IMG/VR virus record: IMGVR_UViG_3300008110_000023
Location: 1 to 64,000 of that record
DNA from: a virus
Length of the DNA stretch: 64,000 nt
Strand: one strand, 5' to 3'
In this document: positions 9,135-18,791 of the stretch, in pieces
How the letters are laid out: the number at the start of each line of letters is the position of its first letter
Position numbering within the stretch: position 1 is the stretch's first letter
Notes under the pieces: generated by a model
What the model saw: only the letters and a program-made list of their open reading frames with translations
The model's database searches: none
What the model was told of the DNA's origin: nothing
Translations under genes and position numbers: made by a program

Positions 9135-9944
9135 ATGCTTAATTCAAAATTAGTAAGTACTAAAGAACTTGTAGCAACTGTTTATAGAGACGGAGGATAT
9201 ACTACTGAAGTTAGTTATTCTGACTGTATAGAATGGACTGCAGAATGCTTAGATTTAATAGCAGCTCCACAAGGTTATGTAAGAAAAGTAACAGATGTAA
9301 ACAATCCTGTTATTATTGAAAATTATAGAGGTAAATTACCAGCTGATTTAGTACAAATAATACAAACAGCTAAGTTAGATAACTCTTATCCACAAACTAG
9401 TATGGTTGGTACTGTACTTGATTTTACACAAGGACATGTAATAAGTGCTCCTCAATATTCTATTGGTTGTAAAATTATACCAATGAGATATGCAACAGAT
9501 ACGTTTAATCTAGGATTACACTGCAATGACTGTATAGACACTCTTGTTGATTCTGATTATACCTATGAACTAAATAATGATTATATATTTGCCAACTTTA
9601 AAACAGGAAAAGTACTTTTTAGTTATTTGGGTTATCCAATAGACTGTGATGGTTTTCCTATGATACCTGATAATATTAAATTTAAACAAGCAGTAAAAGC
9701 TTATTTAATGGAAAGAATAGATTATAAACTATGGAGAAAAGGAGAAATCAATACCCAAGTATATAATAAATCAGAACAAGAAAGAATGTGGTATATTGGA
9801 GCAGCACAAACACAAGCACAAATACCAAGTATTGATCAAGCAGAAAGTTGGAAAAATAGAATGGTTAAATTGCTTCCTGAGTTTAATGCTCAAAGTAATT
9901 TCTTTAGAAGAGGTAGTAATCAAGAACAATTAAGAAATATATAA
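9135..9944 (+). CDS. Putative tail tubular / ring protein (P22 gp4-like position)
   Basis: 269 aa. N-terminal helices (VSTKELVATVYRDGGY, DCIEWTAECLDLI) lead to a beta core and a long C-terminal helical part (KFKQAVKAYLMERIDYKLW, then EQERMWYIGAAQTQAQIP). Helical N and C regions around a beta core and the place directly before the giant muzzle gene fit the tail tubular/head-completion-like proteins of podoviral crAss-like phages. Its last base overlaps the ATG of the 1352-aa protein (TAATG), so the two are coupled. Confidence 0.6.
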   Translation: MLNSKLVSTKELVATVYRDGGYTTEVSYSDCIEWTAECLDLIAAPQGYVRKVTDVNNPVIIENYRGKLPADLVQIIQTAKLDNSYPQTSMVGTVLDFTQGHVISAPQYSIGCKIIPMRYATDTFNLGLHCNDCIDTLVDSDYTYELNNDYIFANFKTGKVLFSYLGYPIDCDGFPMIPDNIKFKQAVKAYLMERIDYKLWRKGEINTQVYNKSEQERMWYIGAAQTQAQIPSIDQAESWKNRMVKLLPEFNAQSNFFRRGSNQEQLRNI

Positions 9945-12900
9945 TGGCTGAAGAGTTAATTCATGGTTTTACTGGTGGTTTAAACAAAGATTTAGCTACT
10001 AGTTTAGTACAAGCAGATAGTTATATAGATGCCAATAACATAAGGATTGTTACCCAAGAGGGACAATCCTCTGGCATTTTAATGAACATACTAGGAAATG
10101 CATTTAGTTTTAGTATTCCCAATGTAAAAGGAGGTTTTAGAACTACTTCTCCAGATGGTGAAGGTTATGGCAGATATGATCTTACTATTGGTACTACAGT
10201 AGTTTCTTTTGTTGTTGAGTATAATAATCCAATTAGACCTCAAATACAAAGTATATTAGAACCTTATATTACTTCTGGCCAAATATTTGTTTATGTAAAT
10301 GGATCTGAATTAATAATATTAGAAGGTACTAGTACAATAAATTTAACTTTATTTTCTGGAGTAGATATTGTTATATTTCCAGTAAGTCCTATTACTGATT
10401 TACAGATAATAGGATGGACAACTATAAGAGATACTATTGTTTTATTTACTTGCCCTGAAACAGCTAATGGTACTGGACAAATATGGACAGTAAATTACAA
10501 CAGTGTTACACAAACTACCACAGGCCCTGTATTAAAATATACACAAGCACTTAATTTTGATAGTAAACATCCTATACAAGCTATAGGCAGATATGAAACT
10601 ACAGATATACAAAGAGTATACTGGACTGATAATTATAATGCTCCTAGAAGTTTTAATATAACTGCTTTATATGCAGAAGATACTGATATAGACTTAATTA
10701 ATTTAAGTAGTTCTACTACTTTAAATATTCCTATTTTAGCTCAAATAACTACAGGAGGTAGTTTATTAGCAGGAAGTTACCAATATACTTATAGACTTAA
10801 AAAGACTAATGGTGCTTATTCTACTATAGCTCCTTTAAGTAACTTAGTTAATATAGTATCATCTGATGAGAATACTACTGCTTTTCAAAACTATGAAGGA
10901 AGTAGTATTAATACAGTTACTAGTAAATCAGTTACTTATAACATAAATAACTTAGATAACTCTTATAGTACTATTGAACATATCTTTTTATTTAAAGATA
11001 CTTTTAATACAATACCTAAAATATATATATTTAAAGAAGAAACTGCAGTAACAGGAAACATTGAAGTAGTGCATAGTAAAAATACAGATACTACTTTTAT
11101 TCCTCTTACTTTAGAAGAGTTACTAATATCATCACAAAATGAATTTTTAAAAGCAAAGACTATTGCTACTAAGGATAATATGTTATTCTTTGGTAATACT
11201 AAGTCTCAATCTTTTAAAGTAGATTATGACTCAAGAGCTTACAGGTTTGATAATACTAGAATAGCTAAGATAAAAGATAACTCTAGACAATTTACTCCTT
11301 ATGGAGATATTTATATTGATGGTACTGCTCCTGATTATACAGTAGTGCCAAAAGATCATGATGCTATAAATGTATTTAATGATTCTGATGCTATCTCAAC
11401 TGCATCTAAATATTATAAATATCAAGCAGATGGTGTAACTGTGGGAGGCCAAGGTGCTAATATTAAATACAGTTTTACATATATTGATGGTATAGTAGAT
11501 AATGATACTAATACTTTAAAAAGTGCGTCTCCTTTTTATACCAGTGATAGAACTGGAGATGTTAGTTATTATTTAGATGTACCTGGACAAACTTATCCAC
11601 AAAATAATTTCTTTAACAACATTAAATCTCCTTATTATTCTAGTATTTATACAGGATATGCAAGAGGAGAAATATATAGATTTGGTATTGTATTCTATGA
11701 TAAATCAGGAAGACAATCTTATGCTAATTGGATAGGAGATATTAGATTTCCAGAACATGGTGAAATTCCTATGGGAGGAGTACAAAGTCCTTTTGCTAAA
11801 TCATATGCATTACAATTAGGTATACAATTTGTTGTTACTATTCCAACAAGTCTTAGAAATACATGTTCTGGTTATAGTATTGTAAGAGTAGAAAGAAAAG
11901 AAGAAGATAAAACAAAATTAGGTACTGGTGTATTAGGAACAGTAGTAGAATCTAGAATAACTGATAATACTAATACATATTGGAATGCTACTAGGTATAC
12001 AGATTCTAATGATGAAACTTATCCTTTAGATAGAGTACACACTTTAGATGGCCCTGCATTTCATTTTAATACTTTTACTTATAAACCAAATGATTATTTA
12101 TATGTAATTGGACAAGGAGATACTACTAATATTGCTCTTTGGAAAGATTATGGTCAGTACCAATCTTATACAAAAGCATATAAAACTACAGCAAGTACTA
12201 TTTTAGCAGGTCCTTATAATATTAATAAATATGCACAAATACAACCTGCTGGTACTATAAGTGCTGATCCTAGTAATGGATTAAATAAAAAATATATTAA
12301 CATGGGAGACAGAGGAATAACAGATCCTTTGTTTAGTGGTCCTTACCATAATGATAATTATTCAGCAGCAGGTGGACTAACTTCTTTAGTAACTTTAGGA
12401 GGTTCTATTAGTACAAGTGACTCTTATGGTGGTAATGATTATAATCAAATGACTTTTGTTTCTTATAATAGAAATTTAAGTAATCAATATGGAGGTAATA
12501 CTTATAGTTCTAGAAGTGCTAATACTTATATAAACTGTAGTCATTTCTTTCCAATAAGTTCATCAAGTTCTTTAGGATATGATGTATTTACTGTTTTTGG
12601 TGGAGATACTTATGTAAACTACTATGATCATACTAAGTATGATAAAAACTATCCAGATCAAACAGGGTATGCATTAAATGATAGTGATGAAGTACCTAGA
12701 GAAAGAAGTAGATTTGCTAGAGTATATTTAGCAGAATCTCCTGTAAATACTGATTTAAGACAAGGAAATCATTTTAATAAAAATCAAGATAATACTCCTA
12801 CTTGGTTATACGGAGACTTTAAATATAATCAAGTATACTCTCAACAAAATAATACTAGAGTATATATACCAGAACCATTTATAGATACTACACAAGAAGA

Positions 12901-14002
12901 ATTTGATAGTAGAATATGGTATAGTAAAACTAAGATTAATGGAGAACAAACAGATAACTGGACTTTTATAGACGGTTATAAAGATATAGAGTCTGTATAT
13001 GGTCCTATTAATAGATTAGAAGTACTTAATGATAACTTATTTGCATTTCAAGATAGAGCATTAGCTAATATTTTAGTTAATCCATTAAGTGTTATACAAG
13101 ATAATAATGCATCTAACTTAGTATTAGGTAAAGCAACTGGTGTAATACAAAAACATATATACTTATCTACAGAGATAGGTTGTAAACATCAATGGTCTGT
13201 AGTTAAATCTGATCAAGGTATATACTGGTTTGATATACTAGGTAAAAGACTATGTAAATTAGAAGGCCCTCAAACATTAGAATTATCTGATGCAAAAGGA
13301 TTGTTTAGTTATTTCCAAGAGAATTTAAAAGGAGCTATTAACAATGTAACACATAATGACAATTATTTAGTAGGTGATAGTCCTACTTACCAGTATGGTA
13401 TTACTGCAGGTTATGATTATAGAAATAAAGAAGTAGTATTTACTTTTTTAGATAGTAATAAACAATTTACACTTGCTTTTAGTGAAGTATTAGGTAAGTT
13501 TACTAGTTTTTATAGTTTTAAACCAAACTTATATATTTATACTAAAGACAAGTTTATTAGTCCAGACCCTGACAATTTAAATCAATTATACTTACATAAT
13601 ATAGATAATACTTATGGTACATTCTATACTAATAACTATGATAGTGATTTTAGCGTAATAACTAATAAGTTTCCAGCTAATACTAAAGTATATGATAACT
13701 TAGAGTTGTTTAGTGAAGTTACTATTAATAATGTAGATCAAGGTTCTTCATTTAATAAAGTACAATGTAATACTAAATATCAAGACAGTGGTTTACTTAA
13801 TTTAACTCCTGGAGTATCTATTAAACGTAGAGAAAGAAGCTGGAGATTGTTTGTACCAAGAGATACAGGTACTACAGGATCTTCTTTCCAAGCTAGGTTA
13901 AGAGATAAGTATTTAACAACTAAATTAGTATTTACTAACACAGGAGATAAGAAGTTATTATTACACTGGTTAAAAGTATTGTTCAGAGCGTCAATATCTT
14001 AG
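9944..14002 (+). CDS. Tail muzzle / stabilisation protein
   Basis: 1352 aa. N terminus FTGGLNKDLATSLVQADSYI with DANNIRIVTQEGQ is the pattern used to recognise crAss-like and other Bacteroidota-phage tail stabilisation proteins. The rest is Asn/Tyr/Thr-rich, beta-dominated and repetitive, consistent with the large beta-propeller-like muzzle that closes the crAss tail. The C terminus (VSIKRRERSWRLFVPRD, then LRDKYLTTKLVFTN) is basic. It ends in TAG at 14000-14002 just before a new promoter. No enzymatic motif was noticed. Structural role is inferred from homology of the N terminus and gene order. Confidence 0.75.
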   Translation: MAEELIHGFTGGLNKDLATSLVQADSYIDANNIRIVTQEGQSSGILMNILGNAFSFSIPNVKGGFRTTSPDGEGYGRYDLTIGTTVVSFVVEYNNPIRPQIQSILEPYITSGQIFVYVNGSELIILEGTSTINLTLFSGVDIVIFPVSPITDLQIIGWTTIRDTIVLFTCPETANGTGQIWTVNYNSVTQTTTGPVLKYTQALNFDSKHPIQAIGRYETTDIQRVYWTDNYNAPRSFNITALYAEDTDIDLINLSSSTTLNIPILAQITTGGSLLAGSYQYTYRLKKTNGAYSTIAPLSNLVNIVSSDENTTAFQNYEGSSINTVTSKSVTYNINNLDNSYSTIEHIFLFKDTFNTIPKIYIFKEETAVTGNIEVVHSKNTDTTFIPLTLEELLISSQNEFLKAKTIATKDNMLFFGNTKSQSFKVDYDSRAYRFDNTRIAKIKDNSRQFTPYGDIYIDGTAPDYTVVPKDHDAINVFNDSDAISTASKYYKYQADGVTVGGQGANIKYSFTYIDGIVDNDTNTLKSASPFYTSDRTGDVSYYLDVPGQTYPQNNFFNNIKSPYYSSIYTGYARGEIYRFGIVFYDKSGRQSYANWIGDIRFPEHGEIPMGGVQSPFAKSYALQLGIQFVVTIPTSLRNTCSGYSIVRVERKEEDKTKLGTGVLGTVVESRITDNTNTYWNATRYTDSNDETYPLDRVHTLDGPAFHFNTFTYKPNDYLYVIGQGDTTNIALWKDYGQYQSYTKAYKTTASTILAGPYNINKYAQIQPAGTISADPSNGLNKKYINMGDRGITDPLFSGPYHNDNYSAAGGLTSLVTLGGSISTSDSYGGNDYNQMTFVSYNRNLSNQYGGNTYSSRSANTYINCSHFFPISSSSSLGYDVFTVFGGDTYVNYYDHTKYDKNYPDQTGYALNDSDEVPRERSRFARVYLAESPVNTDLRQGNHFNKNQDNTPTWLYGDFKYNQVYSQQNNTRVYIPEPFIDTTQEEFDSRIWYSKTKINGEQTDNWTFIDGYKDIESVYGPINRLEVLNDNLFAFQDRALANILVNPLSVIQDNNASNLVLGKATGVIQKHIYLSTEIGCKHQWSVVKSDQGIYWFDILGKRLCKLEGPQTLELSDAKGLFSYFQENLKGAINNVTHNDNYLVGDSPTYQYGITAGYDYRNKEVVFTFLDSNKQFTLAFSEVLGKFTSFYSFKPNLYIYTKDKFISPDPDNLNQLYLHNIDNTYGTFYTNNYDSDFSVITNKFPANTKVYDNLELFSEVTINNVDQGSSFNKVQCNTKYQDSGLLNLTPGVSIKRRERSWRLFVPRDTGTTGSSFQARLRDKYLTTKLVFTNTGDKKLLLHWLKVLFRASIS

Positions 14003-14004
14003 CT

Positions 14005-14036
14005 ATTGTTTTAGTACTCATAATTCATTATATTTG
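14005..14036 (+). promoter_or_regulatory. Bacteroidota-type promoter for the cargo/RNAP block
   Basis: ATTG at 14005-14008, exactly 20 bases, TATATTTG at 14029-14036. It shares TATTGTTT and TATATTTGTA with the promoter at 5744. The ATG of the next gene is at 14043, only 6 bases beyond the box, so the transcript would be leaderless or nearly so. Confidence 0.75.
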
Positions 14037-14042
14037 TAGATT

Positions 14043-16940
14043 ATGGCAAAGAAATACCAAAAAGATATAAAAGTAGTATTACCTAAATCAGATCCATTTA
14101 GAGACATTGCTGTCTATGGAGCTGGTGAAGAAATGATTAAAGCACTAGGAGGACAATTAGCTGATAAAGGTAAACAACCTGATATAGTACCTACTAAAAA
14201 TAACCCACATTTTATGAAAAAATCAAATAAAAAAGGACAAAGTCCTAGAAGTATATTATCCCCAGAACAAAAAATGGCTATGGAATTTGGGTGGGGAGGA
14301 GCACTTGGTAGTGTATTAGGTGCTGCAGCTGGTTCTTTTATCCCAGTTGTTGGTACTGGTTTAGGTGCTAGTATTGGAGGTGCTTTAGGTAGTGCTGTAG
14401 AAGGTACTATAGAAAACAAAAAAGCAAATCAAAATATAAATCCACAATATCCACAACAACAAATGGCACCTTTACCACAAATGCAATTTGCTAAAGGAGG
14501 TATGTTAAATAAAAGAGGTATTCCACATAGAGGTACTTCAGAACAAATGCCTTATCAAACACAAATGCAATCTTATCCAGATTTAGAATTTGGTAATGGA
14601 GAACAAATGCTTGCTGCTGGAGGAATGATTAAAAGAGCTGATGGTAGTTATTCTCAAAGAGGTCTTTGGGATAATATCCGTGATAACAAAGGTTCTGGTA
14701 AAAAACCAACTAAAGAAATGCTTGAACAAGAAGCTAAAATAAAAGCTGAATATGCTAATGGAGGTAAACTACCTAAAGAAATATTAAAAGCTAGAGTAGA
14801 AGCACATATGTCCCCAGAAAAAGCAGATTCTTATATAGAACAATATGCTAAAGGTGGAATACATATTAAACCTTCTAAGAGAGGTACTTTTACTGCAGCT
14901 GCTACTAAACATGGTAAATCAGTACAAGCATTTGCTAGTCAAGTATTAGCTAATAAAGAAAACTATTCTCCTGCAATGGTTAAGAAAGCTAACTTTGCAC
15001 GTAATGCTGCTAAGTGGAAACATGTTGATGGTGGTTTCTTACAAGAACCTGCAGAAGGAGTTATAGAAAGAAGAAATAAAAATAGAAGTAGAGAACCTCA
15101 AGAGTATGCTACTTTTGAAGAAAACTTTAAACATATGTATGCACAAGGTGGACGTATGGGAGCAATGGGACCTATGGATGTAGGTAATATATACTATGCA
15201 GATGGTGGTAGATTAATACCAGATGTAAGAGTACTAGGTAAATATAAAAATCAAACATCTGAAAAAGATGGTAAAACAAAAGAATTTACTGAAGATTTTG
15301 GAAGACAAATGGGATCACAAGATAATACTTATAACTACCAAAGAGAAGGTACTGATAAACCTTATTTAGGTTATTTTTCTTATAATGACGTTGATGGAAA
15401 AGGAGAGCAACTTCAAACTGGACGTGAGACTTATATTCATAAAGTAGATCCATTTGTATCTAGATACTTAAGAACTAAAATAGACTCACAAACTAATAAT
15501 TTAAATAACCCAATGAATTATGCTAATGGTGGTATTAATGTTTTAGGTAAAACTAAAAGTAATATAATTAATGACAATCAAAGTTTTGAAAGTTATGGAA
15601 AAACTATTGGTAATAATAATGATACATACAGCTACAAAAGATTAAGTGATAATAAACCTGAATTAGATTACTTTTCAGGAAAATCAGGAGAAGAATTTCA
15701 AATAGATGGTGTTATCCATGATAAAGTAGATCCTTTTATGTCTAGATACTTAAAAACAAAAATTAATGCAGAGACTAATAATGTATATGCAAATGGTGGT
15801 ATGCTAAATGAGTACAATGGAGAAAAACATGAAAATGGTGGTATTCCAATGGGGCCAAATGCAGAAGTAGAAGGTGGAGAAACTAGTATGAAAATGGGTA
15901 TGGGTGGAGAACAAGATTCTACTTATATTTATTCAGATAGATTAAAAGTTCCAGGAAAAAACCATACATTTGCAGAAGCTTCTAAAAGAATAGATAACAA
16001 ATACAATAGAAGAACTAATGATAAGTTATCTAATGAATCTAAAAGAAGAGAACTTAACAAGTTAATGGAAAGTCAAGAACAAGAAAGAGCAGGATTAGTT
16101 AATAGTGCTTATGAAACTATTGCAGCTTATGGAGGTCCTATACATAGATATACTGATGGTGGAATAAGAAAACCAGGAGATAATTGGAATAACCCACCAA
16201 TAGATAATTCAGGAATAGAAACTGGAAGACTTGCAGAGGAAATGTGGGCAGCAGGAAGAAACCCAAGAGCAATGCGTTCTTTGCCATTAGAAGATAATAG
16301 TTATAAAAGTCCTGATAAATTAGCAAATATACCAGCATATGATTTTAATGAACAACCTAAAGGTTTTAATTTAGGTACAGGAGAACAATGGGCTACAGGA
16401 TTAGGTTATGGCTTACAAGGCGCTAGTTTATTAGCTAGACAATTACAGTTAAGTAAAGCTAAACTACCTAATATTACTCCTTATACTATGCAAAGACAAG
16501 TATTAAATGCAGAACCTCAATTAAGAGAAGCAGATATACAAGGTGGTATTACTAGAAGAAATATAAGAGACTTAGGTGCTAGTACTTCTTCTGGAGGAGC
16601 AATGCAAGGTTACTTAGCTTCACAAGCTGCTACTACTAGAAGTAAAGCAGATATTATGTCTGATTTACAAAATAGACAAGCTATGGCAGACATGAATATA
16701 GATCAATTTAATGCTGCTGCAAGAGAAAGAGCTGCAGGTTATGAAGCACAAAGAAGAGCTGCACAACAAACTGAACAAGCACAATTATTTGCTGATTTAG
16801 GTAATTTAGGGGCTGGTATTACTAGGGATTATTTAACTGGTCAAACACAAGAAGGAATATTAGGCACTATGGAAACTTCTGATTACGGTTATAAAAAAGT
16901 AAAAGGAAGAAATAGAGCTACAAAATATTATAAATCATAA
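14043..16940 (+). CDS. Virion cargo protein with Gly-Gly repeat motifs
   Basis: 965 aa. Residues about 85-120 form a Gly/Ala-rich hydrophobic stretch (GALGSVLGAAAGSFIPVVG) that could insert in a membrane. Around 275-330 is KPSKRGTFTAAATKHGKSVQ, a basic segment recurrent in Bacteroidota phage virion proteins. At least ten Gly-Gly motifs of the form A-x-GG or x-DGG recur. Residues about 390-585 contain two tandem ~100-residue repeats (VDPFVSRYLRTKID, then VDPFMSRYLKTKIN). The C terminus is helical and Gln/Ala-rich. Position between muzzle and RNA polymerase matches the ejected cargo proteins of crAss-like virions. The function inside the host is unknown. Confidence 0.65.
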   Translation: MAKKYQKDIKVVLPKSDPFRDIAVYGAGEEMIKALGGQLADKGKQPDIVPTKNNPHFMKKSNKKGQSPRSILSPEQKMAMEFGWGGALGSVLGAAAGSFIPVVGTGLGASIGGALGSAVEGTIENKKANQNINPQYPQQQMAPLPQMQFAKGGMLNKRGIPHRGTSEQMPYQTQMQSYPDLEFGNGEQMLAAGGMIKRADGSYSQRGLWDNIRDNKGSGKKPTKEMLEQEAKIKAEYANGGKLPKEILKARVEAHMSPEKADSYIEQYAKGGIHIKPSKRGTFTAAATKHGKSVQAFASQVLANKENYSPAMVKKANFARNAAKWKHVDGGFLQEPAEGVIERRNKNRSREPQEYATFEENFKHMYAQGGRMGAMGPMDVGNIYYADGGRLIPDVRVLGKYKNQTSEKDGKTKEFTEDFGRQMGSQDNTYNYQREGTDKPYLGYFSYNDVDGKGEQLQTGRETYIHKVDPFVSRYLRTKIDSQTNNLNNPMNYANGGINVLGKTKSNIINDNQSFESYGKTIGNNNDTYSYKRLSDNKPELDYFSGKSGEEFQIDGVIHDKVDPFMSRYLKTKINAETNNVYANGGMLNEYNGEKHENGGIPMGPNAEVEGGETSMKMGMGGEQDSTYIYSDRLKVPGKNHTFAEASKRIDNKYNRRTNDKLSNESKRRELNKLMESQEQERAGLVNSAYETIAAYGGPIHRYTDGGIRKPGDNWNNPPIDNSGIETGRLAEEMWAAGRNPRAMRSLPLEDNSYKSPDKLANIPAYDFNEQPKGFNLGTGEQWATGLGYGLQGASLLARQLQLSKAKLPNITPYTMQRQVLNAEPQLREADIQGGITRRNIRDLGASTSSGGAMQGYLASQAATTRSKADIMSDLQNRQAMADMNIDQFNAAARERAAGYEAQRRAAQQTEQAQLFADLGNLGAGITRDYLTGQTQEGILGTMETSDYGYKKVKGRNRATKYYKS

Positions 16941-16958
16941 TATATAGAATAAGAAGTT

Positions 16959-18785
16959 ATGGCAGTAGAAAGAGGTTTTCAAGGACCAAAGTTTGAATTT
17001 CAAAGTCAATTTGTACCCCTACCACTTGACTTTATGCAAAAGCAATTAGAAAGTGCACAGAAAAGACAAGATGAGGGAAGAGCTTTACAAATAGACCTAT
17101 TAGGCAAAAAGATACCAGTAAATGAATTAGATGTTCAGGGTATTGAGTATGCTAAACAATTAAAATCAGGAGTAGATAATACTTTAAATGAATTATCTAA
17201 TGTTGATTTTAATGTTCCAGGTAATGTACAAAAACTATTAAAAGCTAGGCAAGATGTTGCTGCTATACATGGACAATTTGGACCTGCAGAACATTTAGCA
17301 CAAAGAGATGCTACAATAAACGCAGGTTTAAAATCATTAGAAGATAAAGATTTAGCATTACCTTCTTATGTTAAAGAACGTAAAAGAAATTTAATTAAAG
17401 AAGCAGCTGGTACTACTCCAGTAGGACAAAATATAGGAACTCCTGGAGTTACTAGACATTTAGATGCTAATAAAACAGTAGATGATTATGTTAAAGCAAC
17501 TGCTGCAGAAATGTATAATTCTCAAACTGGTTTAAAAGTAGATCCTAATGATCCAGAACTTTGGCAAACAGTTACTACTAAAACAAAAGGAATTACTGCA
17601 GATAAAATACTAAAAGCAGCTTGGAATAAATTACAAGCAGATCATGAATTTCAAGCTTCTATATTACAAGAGTCTGATGCTTTATCAAGAGGAGATAAAG
17701 AATCTTTTGATAAATATGCTGGTAATCCTTTAATATTTGATGATGCAGGTAATATAAAAGGAGTAACTAGTTCTATATTAGGAAATGCATTTTCAGGTGT
17801 ACTTAATAGAGCTTATAAAGATATAGATATTTCTAAAGATTGGAAAGTTAGTGATGCTACAAGAAGAGCTGCTAAAAGAGATGAAGAAGATAGAAATGCT
17901 GGTTTAATTCCATTAGAGGCTACTCCAACAGAAATACTTAGACAAAAAAATGCTTCTTTGGCAAAGAAAATGGAAAAACAAACTATTACTACTGGTACTA
18001 CTGCTTTTGCAAGTCCAACTGGATTAACTAGTAGAGTAGGTGAAACTAAATATGATTACCCTGAATTAACTCCTGAAGAACAAATAACTTATAATTCTAT
18101 TGCTAAGAATTTTCCAGGAATAACTAATAAAGATGAGCTAAACAAAAAAGTTAAAACAGTTATTGAAGGAATTTCAAATGTACCTGTAAGTTCTTATACA
18201 ACTGGTTATAATGAAAAACAAAAAGATGCTGCTACTAATTATTTATTTGGAGGCAATACAGTAGGAGCAGATGGTACTGGACTTACTGGTAATTATCTTA
18301 ATAGATATATTTATGATCCAGAAACAGGAAAACCTATACAAGGTAAAGATTTCCAAGCAATATTAGCAGAACAGCCTAAAGGAACTAAAGTACAAGTTGT
18401 GGGTAACTTTAATAGTAAAAATCCGTATACATTATTAGCTGACAATGATGCTTTTGCAACAGGGGAACAAGTAACTGTAGGAAATAAAATTTATGTTATT
18501 TCTGGACCAGCTCAAATGATAGACCCAAAAACAGGATTTGATGTAAGTATTACAAATAAAAGTGTTAATAAAATAAATAAAAGTTATTATGGTCCAAATG
18601 TAACACATCAAATAACTTTACCTGGAATGCAATCTGGAGACTATGCTGATATTACTTATAGTAATGGTGCCTATAGTTTAAAAGTTCCTGAATATGGAAT
18701 TACAGAAATAAAAGAATCTACTCCAGAAAAAGTTTATGACAGTTATATTACTGCAATAAAAAAATTAAATCAGACTAAACCTTAA
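16959..18785 (+). CDS. Putative cargo / ejection protein
   Basis: 608 aa. The first ~330 residues are largely helical (DFMQKQLESAQKRQDEGRAL, NVQKLLKARQDVAAIHGQFG), with a Lys/Glu-rich middle. The C-terminal ~150 residues look beta-rich (KGTKVQVVGNF, VGNKIYVISGPAQM). No catalytic motif recognised. It starts 18 bases after the Gly-Gly protein and ends 6 bases before the giant RNAP gene. Helical proteins in this position are packaged with or beside the RNAP in related virions, so the cargo assignment is positional. Confidence 0.6.
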   Translation: MAVERGFQGPKFEFQSQFVPLPLDFMQKQLESAQKRQDEGRALQIDLLGKKIPVNELDVQGIEYAKQLKSGVDNTLNELSNVDFNVPGNVQKLLKARQDVAAIHGQFGPAEHLAQRDATINAGLKSLEDKDLALPSYVKERKRNLIKEAAGTTPVGQNIGTPGVTRHLDANKTVDDYVKATAAEMYNSQTGLKVDPNDPELWQTVTTKTKGITADKILKAAWNKLQADHEFQASILQESDALSRGDKESFDKYAGNPLIFDDAGNIKGVTSSILGNAFSGVLNRAYKDIDISKDWKVSDATRRAAKRDEEDRNAGLIPLEATPTEILRQKNASLAKKMEKQTITTGTTAFASPTGLTSRVGETKYDYPELTPEEQITYNSIAKNFPGITNKDELNKKVKTVIEGISNVPVSSYTTGYNEKQKDAATNYLFGGNTVGADGTGLTGNYLNRYIYDPETGKPIQGKDFQAILAEQPKGTKVQVVGNFNSKNPYTLLADNDAFATGEQVTVGNKIYVISGPAQMIDPKTGFDVSITNKSVNKINKSYYGPNVTHQITLPGMQSGDYADITYSNGAYSLKVPEYGITEIKESTPEKVYDSYITAIKKLNQTKP

Positions 18786-18791
18786 AATATT

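Noticed and set aside
14000-14030. TAG at the end of the muzzle gene read as glutamine (stop-codon recoding as in some crAss-like phages)
   Set aside because: Readthrough would add only about 8 residues. Large genes have no in-frame TAG interruptions, and TAG is used as a true stop in compact operons (for example at 51193, 47660 and 63466).
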